In this document: positions 17,735 through 27,473 of the stretch, piece after piece
Layout: every line of letters starts with the position of its first letter
How positions within the stretch are numbered: the first letter of the stretch is position 1
Assembly (NCBI RefSeq): GCF_000364445.2
Contig: NZ_CP043538.1
Span: 2,673,612 to 2,737,611, forward strand
DNA: 64,000 nucleotides
Direction: 5' to 3'
From: Methylobacterium mesophilicum SR1.6/6
GTDB lineage: Bacteria; Pseudomonadota; Alphaproteobacteria; Rhizobiales; Beijerinckiaceae
Notes under the pieces: model-generated
Told to the model about the DNA's origin: nothing
The model's database searches: none
The model's input: only the letters and a program-made list of their open reading frames with translations
Position numbers and translations under genes: made by a program

Positions 17735-18961
17735 CTAAGCGCTGATCAGCCGCGCCCCATCGTGCCCCGCGATGGCGATGCTGTGGAACGTCCCGGGCGC
17801 CTTGTCGGCCGGCAGCCGCACCGCGGTGAAATCCGCGCTTCGCCCGACGCCGCCGCGCTCCGCCAGGACCGTCAGGCGGCGTCCGACCTGCGCGTCGAGG
17901 TGCCGCCGCAGGGCGTCGGCGCCCGCCTCGCGCAACCGCGCCGCCCGCGCGCGGATCGCCTCCGGGTCCACCGGCGGCATGCGGGCGGCGGGCGTCTCCG
18001 GGCGCGGCGAGTACGGGAAGACGTGCAGATGCGTCAGCCCGCATTCCGACACGAGGTCGAGGGAGCGGGCGAATTGCGCCTCCGTCTCGGTTGGGAAGCC
18101 CGCGATGAGGTCGGCCCCGAACACCATGTCGGGCCGCAGCCGTCGCACCGTCTCGCAGAAACGGATGGCGTCGGCGCGGAGATGCCGCCGCTTCATGCGC
18201 TTGAGGATGAGGTCGTCGCCGGCCTGCAGGGACAGGTGGAGATGCGGCATCAGCCGCTCCTCCTCCGCGATGGCCCTCAGGAGCGCGTCGTCGGCCTCGA
18301 CGGAATCGATGGAGGACAAGCGCAGGCGTGCGAGGTCGGGCACCGACCGCAGGATTTCCCGAACCAAGCCCCCCAGGGACAGGGCAGGCGCCGGAAGGTC
18401 TCGGCCATAGGCCGTGAGGTCGACGCCCGTCAGCACCACCTCGCATCCCCCCTGCGCCACGACGCTCTCGACCTGCGCGATCACGTCGGACGCCGGCACC
18501 GAGCGCGAGGCGCCGCGCCCGAACGGGATGACACAGAAGGTGCAGCGGTGGTCGCAGCCGTTCTGCACGGGCACGAAGCTGCGGGTATGGCCGGTGATTG
18601 CGGTGGTCCGCGTCGGCTCGGCGTGGCGCGCCGCCATGACGGCGCCCGGTCCGGTCCCCGCCGCCGACCAGCCTTCGGGTCGGAGCTTCTCGGCGTTGCC
18701 GATGAGTCGCGCCACCTCGGGCATCGCCACGTAGGCCTCGGTCTCCACCTCGGCGCCGCAGCCGGTGACGACGATCTCGGCCCCCGGCCGCTCGCGCGCG
18801 ATCCGGCGGATCGCCTTGCGGGCCTGCCGCCCGGCCTCGGCGGTCACCGCACAGGTGTTGACGACGACGCGATCCCGCCCGTCCGCGCCGGCATGGACCC
18901 GCAGCGCCTCGGACTCGACGGTGTTGAGGCGGCACCCGAAGGTAAGGGTCTCGACTGCCAT
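17735..18961 (-). CDS. mtaB: tRNA t6A37 methylthiotransferase MtaB
   Basis: A 408-residue radical-SAM methylthiotransferase that converts t6A37 to ms2t6A in tRNA. The auxiliary cluster cysteines are C10 (TFGCRLNTVES), C37 (NTCAVTAEA) and C68 (VTGCGAEV); the radical-SAM cysteines are C136, C140 and C143 (CDHRCTFC). VFGADLIAGFPTET and the C-terminal TRAM-like region are present. The segment between C10 and C37 is slightly shorter than usual. Its ATG overlaps the dapF TGA (TGATG), so it is coupled to dapF. Confidence 0.95.
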   Translation of the reverse strand: MAVETLTFGCRLNTVESEALRVHAGADGRDRVVVNTCAVTAEAGRQARKAIRRIARERPGAEIVVTGCGAEVETEAYVAMPEVARLIGNAEKLRPEGWSAAGTGPGAVMAARHAEPTRTTAITGHTRSFVPVQNGCDHRCTFCVIPFGRGASRSVPASDVIAQVESVVAQGGCEVVLTGVDLTAYGRDLPAPALSLGGLVREILRSVPDLARLRLSSIDSVEADDALLRAIAEEERLMPHLHLSLQAGDDLILKRMKRRHLRADAIRFCETVRRLRPDMVFGADLIAGFPTETEAQFARSLDLVSECGLTHLHVFPYSPRPETPAARMPPVDPEAIRARAARLREAGADALRRHLDAQVGRRLTVLAERGGVGRSADFTAVRLPADKAPGTFHSIAIAGHDGARLISA

Positions 18962-19848
18962 CAGGCCGCGCCGGCGAACAGCTCCGGCGCCAGGGTCCCC
19001 TCGGCGACGAGCGCGACCGGGCCGGTCATCAGGACGTGATCGTCGGCCCGCCACTCGACGAAGAGCTCGCCGCCGGGCAGCGCGACGGTCGCCTGCCGGC
19101 CGATCATCTTGAGGCGCGCGGCGGCGACGACGGTGGCGCAGGCGGCGGTGCCGCAGGCGAGCGTGAGCCCGGCGCCGCGCTCCCAGACCCGCAGCTTGAT
19201 CGCCTCCCGGCCCGTCACCTGCGCGACCGAGATGTTGGCGCGCTCCGGGAACAGCGGATGGTTCTCCAGCATCGGGCCGATCCGGGCGAGGTCGAAGGTG
19301 TCCGGATCCGGCTCGACGAAGAACACCGCGTGCGGATTGCCCATGTTCACGACGCCCGGCGAGTGCAGGACCGGATCGTCGATCGGGCCGATCTGAAGCT
19401 CGACCCGGCGCGTGTCCGGGAACGGCTCGGACAGGGGGATCTCGTCCCAGGCGAGCCGGGGCCGGCCCATGTCGACCGTGAAGGCCCGCTCCGAGACCCG
19501 GCGCACGCCGAGGAGGCCGGCTGCGGTCTCCAGGGTGAGCCGGCCGCCCTCGGCGGGCCGGGCCATGGCCGGATCGTCGAGCATCGCGTAGGCGACGCAG
19601 CGGGTGCCGTTGCCGCAGGCGCCGGATTCCGAGCCGTCGGTGTTGTAGATCCGCATGAACGCGTCCGTGCCGGAGCTCACGGGATCGTGCAGGACCATCA
19701 GCTGGTCGAAGGCCGAGCCGGGATCCTGCGCAATCGCCCGCGCCTCCTCCGGCTGAACCGTTGCGGGGGAGCCGCGCAGGTCCAAGACCACGATCGCGTT
19801 GCCGGCGCCGTGCATCTTCAGGAAGCGTCTGTGGGCGAGTGCGCTCAT
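18961..19848 (-). CDS. dapF: Diaminopimelate epimerase
   Basis: A 295-residue two-domain racemase that converts LL- to meso-diaminopimelate for lysine and peptidoglycan. The two catalytic cysteines are C78 in GACGNGTRC and C232 in [10 protein letters not shown]. The N-terminal motif is [10 protein letters not shown], where many family members have HGLGNDF. Start ATG 19848 ([14 protein letters not shown]) is preferred over the one 12 bases upstream. It is first in the dapF-mtaB unit, the usual arrangement in Rhizobiales. Confidence 0.95.
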   Translation of the reverse strand: MSALAHRRFLKMHGAGNAIVVLDLRGSPATVQPEEARAIAQDPGSAFDQLMVLHDPVSSGTDAFMRIYNTDGSESGACGNGTRCVAYAMLDDPAMARPAEGGRLTLETAAGLLGVRRVSERAFTVDMGRPRLAWDEIPLSEPFPDTRRVELQIGPIDDPVLHSPGVVNMGNPHAVFFVEPDPDTFDLARIGPMLENHPLFPERANISVAQVTGREAIKLRVWERGAGLTLACGTAACATVVAAARLKMIGRQATVALPGGELFVEWRADDHVLMTGPVALVAEGTLAPELFAGAA

Positions 19849-20045
19849 GCGGTCCCGCAATTCGAGAGGATCGGCCGGCTATATGGCAAAACCCTCCGCC
19901 CGGCGCGAGGGGAGACAGCGGCGTGGCAGATGCGCCGCACCCGCAGCTCTCATCCATGTTGGTCTCGCGGGCCGTCCCGTTCGCCATTAGGTTACGGGGC
20001 GAGAGCCCGCGCAATCACCCGCGGGCCTCGACCGGAGCGCCCACC

Positions 20046-20786
20046 GTGATCCGCCTTCGACCGCTCGTCACCCTCTCGGCCGCTCTCGCGCTCGCCTCCG
20101 GCGCGCCCGTCGCCGCGCAGCAGGCTGCCCCGCCGCCCTCCACGGCCCCCGCACCGGCGCAGACCGATCCGCTGCCGACCACGACGGCACCGAACCCGGC
20201 GCCCGATCCGGGCAAGAGCCCGGCGCCGGCGCCTGAGCAATCGGTGGCGCCACCGCCCGCCGGTCAGGCCGCAGTGGGCTCGCCCGCGCGGCCGACCCTC
20301 ATCGACAAGGCGGGCGAAGCCGGCGACGTCGACGAGGTCACGCTGCCCGCCAAGCCGGCCGCCATCCTCTCGGGCAAGACCAAGTGGGAGGAGGCCGTGT
20401 CGAACCTGAAGCAGGCCTTCGCGCGGATCGAGGGCGACCTCGCCAAGATCGGCGTCGCGCCCGCCGGCCGGCCGCTCGCGGTCTTCACCCGCACCGACGA
20501 TGACGGCTTCGAGTTCGAGGCGATGATCCCGGTCGCGTCCGCTCCGAGCCCAGCGCCGGCGGAGGGCGACGGCCTGCGCTTCGGCACGACGCCCTCCGGC
20601 AAGGCCCTGCGCTTCGCCCACAAGGGCTCCTACGAATCGATCGACGGCACCTACGAGACGCTGACCGCCTATCTCGATGCCAAGGACATCGTCGTGCAGG
20701 ACCGGTTCGTCGAGGAATACGCCACCGACCTCAAGGACAGCACCGACGACAATCTGGACGTGAACATCTACGCCTTGGTGAAATGA
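20046..20786 (+). CDS. Secreted GyrI-like (effector-binding fold) protein
   Basis: A 246-residue exported protein. A signal peptide (MIRLRPLVTLSAALALASG, cleaved near PVAA-QQ) is followed by a Pro/Ala-rich linker of about 60 residues and a C-terminal GyrI/AraC effector-binding-type domain (about 100-246) recognisable by RPLAVFTRTDDDGFEFEAMI and FAHKGSYESIDGTYETLTAYL. These domains bind hydrophobic ligands; the ligand here is unknown. Start GTG 20046 gives a clean signal peptide. Divergent from dapF. Confidence 0.82.
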   Translation: MIRLRPLVTLSAALALASGAPVAAQQAAPPPSTAPAPAQTDPLPTTTAPNPAPDPGKSPAPAPEQSVAPPPAGQAAVGSPARPTLIDKAGEAGDVDEVTLPAKPAAILSGKTKWEEAVSNLKQAFARIEGDLAKIGVAPAGRPLAVFTRTDDDGFEFEAMIPVASAPSPAPAEGDGLRFGTTPSGKALRFAHKGSYESIDGTYETLTAYLDAKDIVVQDRFVEEYATDLKDSTDDNLDVNIYALVK

Positions 20787-20880
20787 AGCAGGCGCTCTGA
20801 GCCGCGACCCGTTCAAGTTGCTTTAGCCGGATGCCGGGATCGCCATTGACGGCCCTCACTTACTGAGAATGCAGCGCAAG

Positions 20881-20990
20881 TCCCTCCCCCTCGCGGGGAG
20901 GGGTAGGGGTGGGGGTGGTGCAGAAGGCACCACCACGCTTGATCCTGCACCACCCCCACCTCCAACTCCTCCCCACAAGGGGGAGGAGAG
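20881..20990. repeat. G/C-run palindromic interspersed repeat
   Basis: A compound inverted repeat filling the 384-base gap before the oligopeptidase gene. GTGGGGGTGGTGCA (about 20908-20921) mirrors TGCACCACCCCCAC (20946-20959), and the outer parts TCCCCCTCGCGGGGAGG and CTCCCCACAAGGGGGAGGAG each fold on themselves. It is typical of REP/BIME-like elements in methylobacteria and rhizobia. No gene is visible elsewhere in 20787-21170. Confidence 0.75.
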
Positions 20991-21170
20991 CGTCTGTGCT
21001 CATGTGCGGGCATCCCCGAACACCCCAAAGATTTGCATCTGAAACCTCGGCTGGGAGTGCCCCGTCGTGGGGCCCTCGGGTCCCAGCCCTGCGCCGACCC
21101 GTCTTGCATCCCGGCGCCCGGCGGGACACATGCCCAGACCCGCATGCGACGGGATCCGACGGGAGACACG

Positions 21171-23306
21171 ATGACGGAGATCGGCCACGGCCTGCTCGCC
21201 CACCGCACCGGAGCGCCGGTCGCCGAGGCCCGGCCGCGCAGCTTCAGCGTCCACGGGCAGGAAATCACCGACCCATACGCCTGGCTGAAGGCCGAGAACT
21301 GGCAGACGGTCCTCAAGGATCCGGCAGCCCTACCGGACGACATCGCCGCCTACCTCAAGGCCGAGAACGCCTTCGCCGAAGAGGCGCTCGCCGGGACCGC
21401 GGAGCTGCGCCAGCGGCTCGTCGCCGAGATGCGCGGGCGGATCCAGGAGGACGAGAGCGGCGTCCCCGAACCGGACGGGCCCTTCGCGTATTACACGCGC
21501 CACCGGGAAGGCGGTCAGCACCCGCTGATCTGCCGCAGGCCTGCGACCTCGCCCGACGTGCCCGAATCCGTTCCGGACCCGGACGAGACCATCCTGATCG
21601 ACGGCGATCGCGAGGGTGAGGGCCTGCCGTTCTTCGAGATCGCCGCCGCGGTGCATTCCGACGACCACACGCGGCTCGCCTGGAGCGCCGACACCAAGGG
21701 CTCGGAACTCTACACGATCCGGGTCCGCGACATCGCCACCGGCCTCGACCGCGACGACCGGGTCGAGGCGACCTCCGGCGAGGCGGTCTGGGCAGCGGAC
21801 GGCGAGAGCTTCTGGTACGTGGCGGTCGACGCCAATCACCGCCCCGCCAAGGTGATGCGCCACCGCCTCGGCAACGCGCAGAGCGCGGACGAGACGGTCT
21901 ACACGGAGGCCGACGCAGGCTACTTCGTCCATATCGGCAAGACCCAGTCCGGGACCTTCCTCGACGTGACGGCGAGCGACCACGAGACCTCCGAGGTCCG
22001 GCTGCTCGACCGGCACGCGGAGGACGCCGCGCTGCGCCTGGTCCACCCCCGCGAGCCGCTGCTGATCTACGGGGTGGAGCACCGCGGCGACCGGCTCTTC
22101 ATCCGCACCAACGCGGACGGGGCCGAGGACTTCAAGATCGTCACCGCGCCCGTCGACGATCCCGGCCGGGCCAACTGGACCGACCTCGTGCCGCACCGGC
22201 CGGGGGTGATGGTCCGCCATCTCCACCTGCTGGCCGGCCACCTGATCCGCCTGGAGATCGAGAACGCGCGGCCGCGGATCGTCGTGCGCGACCTCGCCGA
22301 CGGGGCCGAGCACACGGTCGCTTTCGACGAGGAGGCTTACTCCCTCGGCCTGCGCGCCGGGCTCGCCTTCGACACGGCCGCGATCCGCTTCGTCTACGCC
22401 TCGATGACGACGCCGTCCGAGACCTGGGACTACGATTGCGCGACCCGCACCCGCGTCCTGCGCAAGCGGCAGGCGGTGCCGAGCGGGCACGATCCGGCCG
22501 CCTACGTGACCCGGCGGCTCTTCGCCACCGCGCCGGACGGCGAGCAGGTCCCGATCTCGCTGCTCCACCGGCGGGGCCTGACGCTCGACGGCAGCGCGCC
22601 GCTCCTTCTCTACGGCTACGGCTCCTACGGCACTCTGATGCCGGCCGGCTTCCGCACGAACCTCCTGAGCCTCGTGGACCGCGGGTTCGTCTACGCCATC
22701 GCGCATATCCGCGGCGGCACCGAGAAGGGCTGGCGCTGGTACCTCGACGGCAAGCGCGAGAAGAAGCCCAACACCTTCACGGACTTCATCGCCTGCGCCC
22801 ACGCGCTGATCGCGCAGGGCTACACGGCCGAGAAGCGCATCGTCGCTCACGGGGGCTCGGCGGGCGGCATGCTGATGGGGGCGGTGGCCAACTTGGCGCC
22901 GGACCTCTTCGCCGGCATCGTCGCCGACGTGCCCTTCGTCGACGTGCTCAACACCATGCTCGACGCGGAGCTGCCGCTGACCCCGCCGGAATGGCCCGAA
23001 TGGGGCAACCCGGCCGAGAGCGAGACCGCCTTCCGGACCATCCTGTCGTACTCGCCCTACGACAACGTCGCCGCCAAGGCGTATCCGGCGATCCTGGCGC
23101 TCGGCGGCCTCACCGATCCGCGGGTCACCTACTGGGAGCCGGCCAAGTGGGTTGCGCGGCTGCGCGCCACCATGACGGGCGGCGGGCCGGTCCTCCTGCG
23201 GATCAACATGGAGGCCGGCCACGGCGGCGCCGCCGGACGGTTCGACCGCCTGGAGGAGGTGGCGCTGATCTACGCCTTCGCGCTCGCGGTGGTGGGTAAG
23301 GCGTAG
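21171..23306 (+). CDS. Prolyl oligopeptidase-family serine peptidase (oligopeptidase B-like)
   Basis: A 711-residue S9A peptidase with an N-terminal seven-bladed beta-propeller and a C-terminal alpha/beta-hydrolase domain. The catalytic triad is S563 in HGGSAGG, D649 in GGLTDPRV and H684 in EAGHGG. The segment VADVPFVDVLNTMLD followed by PEWGNP is the oligopeptidase B signature, pointing to cleavage of short peptides after basic residues in the cytosol. ATG 21171 has GGGAG six bases upstream; there is no signal peptide. Confidence 0.92.
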   Translation: MTEIGHGLLAHRTGAPVAEARPRSFSVHGQEITDPYAWLKAENWQTVLKDPAALPDDIAAYLKAENAFAEEALAGTAELRQRLVAEMRGRIQEDESGVPEPDGPFAYYTRHREGGQHPLICRRPATSPDVPESVPDPDETILIDGDREGEGLPFFEIAAAVHSDDHTRLAWSADTKGSELYTIRVRDIATGLDRDDRVEATSGEAVWAADGESFWYVAVDANHRPAKVMRHRLGNAQSADETVYTEADAGYFVHIGKTQSGTFLDVTASDHETSEVRLLDRHAEDAALRLVHPREPLLIYGVEHRGDRLFIRTNADGAEDFKIVTAPVDDPGRANWTDLVPHRPGVMVRHLHLLAGHLIRLEIENARPRIVVRDLADGAEHTVAFDEEAYSLGLRAGLAFDTAAIRFVYASMTTPSETWDYDCATRTRVLRKRQAVPSGHDPAAYVTRRLFATAPDGEQVPISLLHRRGLTLDGSAPLLLYGYGSYGTLMPAGFRTNLLSLVDRGFVYAIAHIRGGTEKGWRWYLDGKREKKPNTFTDFIACAHALIAQGYTAEKRIVAHGGSAGGMLMGAVANLAPDLFAGIVADVPFVDVLNTMLDAELPLTPPEWPEWGNPAESETAFRTILSYSPYDNVAAKAYPAILALGGLTDPRVTYWEPAKWVARLRATMTGGGPVLLRINMEAGHGGAAGRFDRLEEVALIYAFALAVVGKA

Positions 23307-23408
23307 GCTCGGCGGCGCGACGGGCCGGGACTGGCCCGACGCGCAGGTCCATGCACTGACCTGCGAGTCCAAAGAGCGGGACTCCGGAGGGATCGCGCCG
23401 ACGCCGCA

Positions 23409-23500
23409 CCGTCCTTGCGAGCGGAGCGAAGCAATCCAGCTGCGCCACGCTGACACGCGTCGCGCTGCTCGGGCTCGCTTCGCTGCGCTCGCGATGACGG
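23409..23500. repeat. Imperfect copy of the GCGAGCGCAGCGAAGCAA palindrome
   Basis: CCGTCCTTGCGAGCGGAGCG begins the left arm and CGCTTCGCTGCGCTCGCGAT the right arm, closed by GACGG, with about 40 bases between. It lies between the oligopeptidase and the AsmA-like gene, whose stops converge here, so it may also terminate transcription. Same family as 27341-27433 and 57176-57267. Confidence 0.7.
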
Positions 23501-23570
23501 AGAGATCGCGTCGACCAGAGCGTCCACAAGGACCCCGCACAAGGGCTCATTGCAGCGAAGGCCAGCCCCG

Positions 23571-26500
23571 TCAGGGCCTCGCCGCGGGCGGCTGCGCACC
23601 CTCGCCGTCGATCGGAGCCCCGTCGCCCTGCGCCCGGGCCCGCCGTGCGGCGTCCTCCGCGGCCTTCTCGGCGGCCGCCTTCTCCGCCGCCGCCTTCTCC
23701 GCCGCAGCCTTCTCCGCCGCAGCCTTCTCGGCGGCGGCCTTGAGCGCCGCGGCGCGCGCCTTGTCCATCTCGATCCGGGCGCGGCGGCGCTGCCGCTCCA
23801 CCTGATCGGCTTCAGAGAGCTCGATCGATTCCAGCTCGCGCTGGAGCACGAAGGCGGCGAGCCCGTTCGACAGGGCGCCGACGTCGAGGACCCGCTCCGG
23901 CGCGGCGAGCGGCCCCGTGATCCCGAGCTGGATCGCGGGCGTGCCCGCGCTCCAGCCCCGCGGCACCGGACCGCCCGAGAGGGTCCCGCGTGCGTCGAGG
24001 CGACCGGCGCGCAGATCATAGCCCAGCGTCCCCGACCAGCGCGCGGACCCGAGGTCGATATCGAGGGGCCCGGCCCGCAGCACGCCGCCGACGAGGGTAG
24101 CGGCGGCCCGCGCGGGACCGCGCGCCTGCGCGCTGTCCTTGGCGAGTTCCTCGGCGACCACGGCCTGGAGGCGGCCCTCGCGCAGCGGGTCGTCCATCTC
24201 GGCGGCCCGTGCCAGGGCACGGCCGAGACCCGCGGGGTCGGCCTCGGGAATCGTGAGATCGGCGAGTGCCAGGGTGCCGCTGCCCGAGAGGTTCTCGGCA
24301 AGCCCCGGGCTCGTCTCGGCCGTCGTGGAGAAGCGCAGGTCCGCGGTGAGCCGGCCACCGATCGGGCCGCCGGCCAGGGCCGGAATCGCGACCGAGTCGA
24401 GGCGGCCAGCCCCGGAGATTGCCGCGGCGGCCCCGAGCCGCGCGAGCGTGACCGATCCGGCCACGCGCCCGCCGGCGAGGGCGCCGCTCAGGTTGCGCAG
24501 GGTCAGGCTCGCGTCGGCGACGCCGATGGCCACGCTGGCATCCGTCGCCACGAGGCCGTGTCCGAGATCCAGGCTGGCCACCCGGGTGTCGAGGGCGACG
24601 CTGGGCAGCGCGGACGGCGCCCCGAAGCGCCCGTTCCCCTCCGCGGGCAGCACGGTCGCGGCCGCGAGTTGCGGCAGCGACAGGCGGTCGAGGGAGAGAT
24701 GGCCGCTCACGGCGCCCCCCGGCGCCCGCTTGATTGCCCCGCTCAGCGCGTTGCCCGCCACGGTCCCGGTGAGGTCGGCGGTGACGTCGCCCCCGTCTCC
24801 CGCGAGCGTGACGGCAAGGTCGGCCGGCCACGCGCCCGGCTGGAGGCTCGCGGCTCCCGCGAGGGTCAGGAAGGGTGCGAGGTCGGCCGTTTCCAAGCGC
24901 AGGACGCCGCCCCTCGGCGCGGCATCGGTCCCGACGAGGAGGGGTGTCCCGGTCGCGACCTTGAGGCCCGCCGCCGTACCGTCGACCTTGACGGCGAGGG
25001 CCTCCCCCGCCGCCCGCTCGGCGCTCAGGCGCAGTTCGGCGGGTCGCCGAAGTCCCGGGATATCGGGCCGGCCGAACCACTGCCCCGCCCGGGGGCCGGC
25101 GAGCGCGGCGGTCCCGCCCACGATCCGAGTCCCGCGGCTGACCAGGGACAGGTCGAGGGTGCCGCCGCCCGCGTCGCCCTTGGCCTGCGTGCGCAGGGCC
25201 TCCGCGGCGCCGCCCTCTCGGTCGAGGGTCACCGCCAGATCGAGGGGCGCGTCGCGCAGGAAGGCGGGGAGCAGGCGGATCTCGCCGACCCAGACCCGCT
25301 CCAGCAGGCCCAGCAGCGGCGCCGCCACCGACGCCTTCAGACGGCCGGAGACGCGGCCGGTCCCGTCGGCGCCGATCCGGCCTGACAGCTTGGCGCTCGC
25401 GCCCGCGAGGTTGGTCACGTCCAGGCTGTCGACCACGAGGCTCCCGCCGTCCGACTGGATGCGCGCCGCGATGGTGCCCGTGCCGGACGTCGCCGCACCG
25501 AACCGCACGTCCTGCGCCTCCAGGGTCAGGGCGAGGTCGTGTTCGCCGAGACTGCCGAGCGTCGCACCGAGCGGGGGCAGATTGGCGATGTCGATGCCGC
25601 TGGCGCGGATCTGCGCCTCGAAGCGGCCGCGCACGCCGGCTTCCGCGGCCGTGTAGCGGGCGTTGCCGGTGATCCGCGCTGTCCCCAGGGTCAGGCGGAG
25701 GTTGCGCAGGAATAGGCTGTCGGCAGCCGCGGACAGATCGGCCGCGGCCTCGACGCGCCGACCGTCGAGGAGCGCGGGCAGTGGCCCCTCCAGGCCGAGG
25801 CGGCGGAGGTAGCGGCCGAGCGCCTCCGAGTCGGGCGCGCTCAGGCTGACGGGTCCCGTGAGGCGCAGGGGCGCCGTCTCAATCTGTCCGCTCGCGTTCA
25901 GGCTCGCGCCTGCCGGTCCGGTCGCGGAGAGGCGGCGCAGCAGGATTCCGCCCGCGCGCTCGACGGTGCCGGCGAGGGCGAGATCCGACCAGTCCTCGCC
26001 GCCGAGCACGGCGCTGCCCACCGTAAGATCGAGGTCGAGCATGGCCGGGAGACCGCCGGCCCAACGCGGCGGGCCGCGGGCGATCAGGGCCTGCCCCTCG
26101 GCCGAGGCCAGGAAGGCGTCGAGGTCGAGCCGGCGGGCCTCCAGGGCGAGGCCGGCGCGCCACTGGCGCAGGTCGAGGCGACCGGTGCCGCCGAGCCGCA
26201 ACGCCCGGCCGCCGGGATCGATGGCGAGGTCGATCCCCTCGAACCGCACCTGGGTTCCCCGCGCCTTGAAGCTTCCACCGATGGAGAACGGCAGATAGGC
26301 GCCCGCGGCCTGGGTCGGCGGACCGACCACGAGCCGGGCGGTGCCCTCCGCCTCGACCATGGAAGCCCGGCCGGCTTCGGCGGTGACGAGGCCGAAGCGC
26401 GCATCCGCCTCGAATCGGGGATGCGCGTCGCCGCCGCCGGAGATCTTCACGGGGAGGCGCCCGTCGGCCCCCGGCGTGCCGCTGACGGCCCGGAACGGGA

Positions 26501-27053
26501 TGCCGCCGCTCGACCCCTCGGCCCGCCAGGGACCCACGAGGGCGGGCGCCTGGAGGGTCAGGTCCTGAACGTAGAGCTGATCGGTCCGACCCGTGGCCGG
26601 CACCTGCGTGGTGACGAGGAACTGCTGGATGTGCAGGGCCTCGATCGCGAAGTCGCGGGCGCGCAGGGATTCGCCGAGATCGGCCGGCAGCTTCACGGCG
26701 TCCGGGCCCGCGACGGGGAGCTTGATCTCGGCCCGGCCGACCCGGGTTTCGGTGAAGCGGAACTCGCCTTTGAGGAGCGGGGCGAGCGCAACCTCGGCCT
26801 TGACGAAGCGGGCATCGAGGCTCGGGCGGTCGGGATCGGCTCCGAGGTGCAGACGGTCGACCCGCAGCCGCGGCGAGGGCAGGAGGCGAACCTCGATCCG
26901 CCCGTCCGTTCGGGCCGGGACGCCGAGCGACCGGGCGAGCGCCCGGTCGACGAGGGCGCGATGGGCTTGCCAATCGACGAAGGGCGGGACGGCGAGGGCC
27001 GCCACGAGAACCAGGATGACGGCGCCCGCCAGCGCGGTCAGAAGATCACGCAC
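23571..27053 (-). CDS. AsmA-like large envelope protein
   Basis: A protein of about 1160 residues with one N-terminal membrane helix (LLTALAGAVILVLVAALAVP) and a very long repetitive beta-rich region of the AsmA/YhdP/TamB type, with recurrent phrases such as LRVDRLHLGADPD, LSGRIGADGTGRVSG and ALADLTIPEADP. Such proteins bridge inner and outer membranes and are thought to carry phospholipids; that role is inferred. The C-terminus has an Ala-Glu-Lys repeat helix. GTG 27053 is chosen because it directly precedes the membrane helix; the open frame to 27119 adds only Arg/Gly-rich sequence. Confidence 0.85.
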   Translation of the reverse strand: MRDLLTALAGAVILVLVAALAVPPFVDWQAHRALVDRALARSLGVPARTDGRIEVRLLPSPRLRVDRLHLGADPDRPSLDARFVKAEVALAPLLKGEFRFTETRVGRAEIKLPVAGPDAVKLPADLGESLRARDFAIEALHIQQFLVTTQVPATGRTDQLYVQDLTLQAPALVGPWRAEGSSGGIPFRAVSGTPGADGRLPVKISGGGDAHPRFEADARFGLVTAEAGRASMVEAEGTARLVVGPPTQAAGAYLPFSIGGSFKARGTQVRFEGIDLAIDPGGRALRLGGTGRLDLRQWRAGLALEARRLDLDAFLASAEGQALIARGPPRWAGGLPAMLDLDLTVGSAVLGGEDWSDLALAGTVERAGGILLRRLSATGPAGASLNASGQIETAPLRLTGPVSLSAPDSEALGRYLRRLGLEGPLPALLDGRRVEAAADLSAAADSLFLRNLRLTLGTARITGNARYTAAEAGVRGRFEAQIRASGIDIANLPPLGATLGSLGEHDLALTLEAQDVRFGAATSGTGTIAARIQSDGGSLVVDSLDVTNLAGASAKLSGRIGADGTGRVSGRLKASVAAPLLGLLERVWVGEIRLLPAFLRDAPLDLAVTLDREGGAAEALRTQAKGDAGGGTLDLSLVSRGTRIVGGTAALAGPRAGQWFGRPDIPGLRRPAELRLSAERAAGEALAVKVDGTAAGLKVATGTPLLVGTDAAPRGGVLRLETADLAPFLTLAGAASLQPGAWPADLAVTLAGDGGDVTADLTGTVAGNALSGAIKRAPGGAVSGHLSLDRLSLPQLAAATVLPAEGNGRFGAPSALPSVALDTRVASLDLGHGLVATDASVAIGVADASLTLRNLSGALAGGRVAGSVTLARLGAAAAISGAGRLDSVAIPALAGGPIGGRLTADLRFSTTAETSPGLAENLSGSGTLALADLTIPEADPAGLGRALARAAEMDDPLREGRLQAVVAEELAKDSAQARGPARAAATLVGGVLRAGPLDIDLGSARWSGTLGYDLRAGRLDARGTLSGGPVPRGWSAGTPAIQLGITGPLAAPERVLDVGALSNGLAAFVLQRELESIELSEADQVERQRRRARIEMDKARAAALKAAAEKAAAEKAAAEKAAAEKAAAEKAAEDAARRARAQGDGAPIDGEGAQPPAARP
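23662..23736. repeat. Five 15-bp tandem repeats inside the AsmA-like gene
   Basis: Five near-identical 15-base units of the type GCCTTCTCCGCCGCC lie head to tail and encode about five AAAEK pentapeptides in a predicted charged helix near the C-terminus. Differences are at the third codon position only (CTCC/CTCG, GCC/GCA/GCG). Repeats of this sort change copy number easily, so strain length variation is likely. Confidence 0.85.
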
Positions 27054-27340
27054 CGTACCCGTTCCGCCCCATCCCGCGCGGGGGCGGCCCGACGCCGCTC
27101 CGCGTGCCCAAGCCGGCAAGCCGCCACGGCCATAGCACGATCAGGCGTGGAGGGCGCCAGCGGTCATCCGAGGTTTGGAGAGCGCCCGCGCGGCGCGGCC
27201 GCCGTTCCCGATGGGGTTGGGACGGGGTCGGTGGACATGCCCATGCCGAACGAGGCGCGGGTACCCTTTTTCAGGTCGGCCCCGGAGATCTCATCGCGGG
27301 GATGGTCTCACACCATTTCCGGTCGATCAGGTCGGTTCCG

Positions 27341-27433
27341 CCGTCTTTGCGAGCGCAGCGAAGCAATCGAGATCGCGCCACGCTCCCTGAGGTCCCGCAG
27401 CCCTGGGTTGCTTCGCTGCGCTCGCAAAGACGG
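27341..27433. repeat. Perfect 26-bp inverted repeat (REP/BIME type)
   Basis: Arms 27341-27366 and 27408-27433 are perfect reverse complements over 26 bases; the left arm begins CCGTCTTTGCGAGCG and ends CAGCGAAGCAA. Outer matches extend it: ATTTCCGGT near 27316 with ACCGGAAA near 27464, and GGTCGGT with ACCGACC. It sits just after the stop of the SDR gene on the minus strand and fills most of the 27054-27473 gap, in which I see no gene. Confidence 0.85.
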
Positions 27434-27473
27434 AGCGGGCTGCACCGACCGAAGCGTTCAACCGGAAACGGTA

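Noticed and set aside
21330..23540. 736-residue minus-strand open frame
   Set aside because: Antisense to the S9 peptidase, which has an intact catalytic triad.
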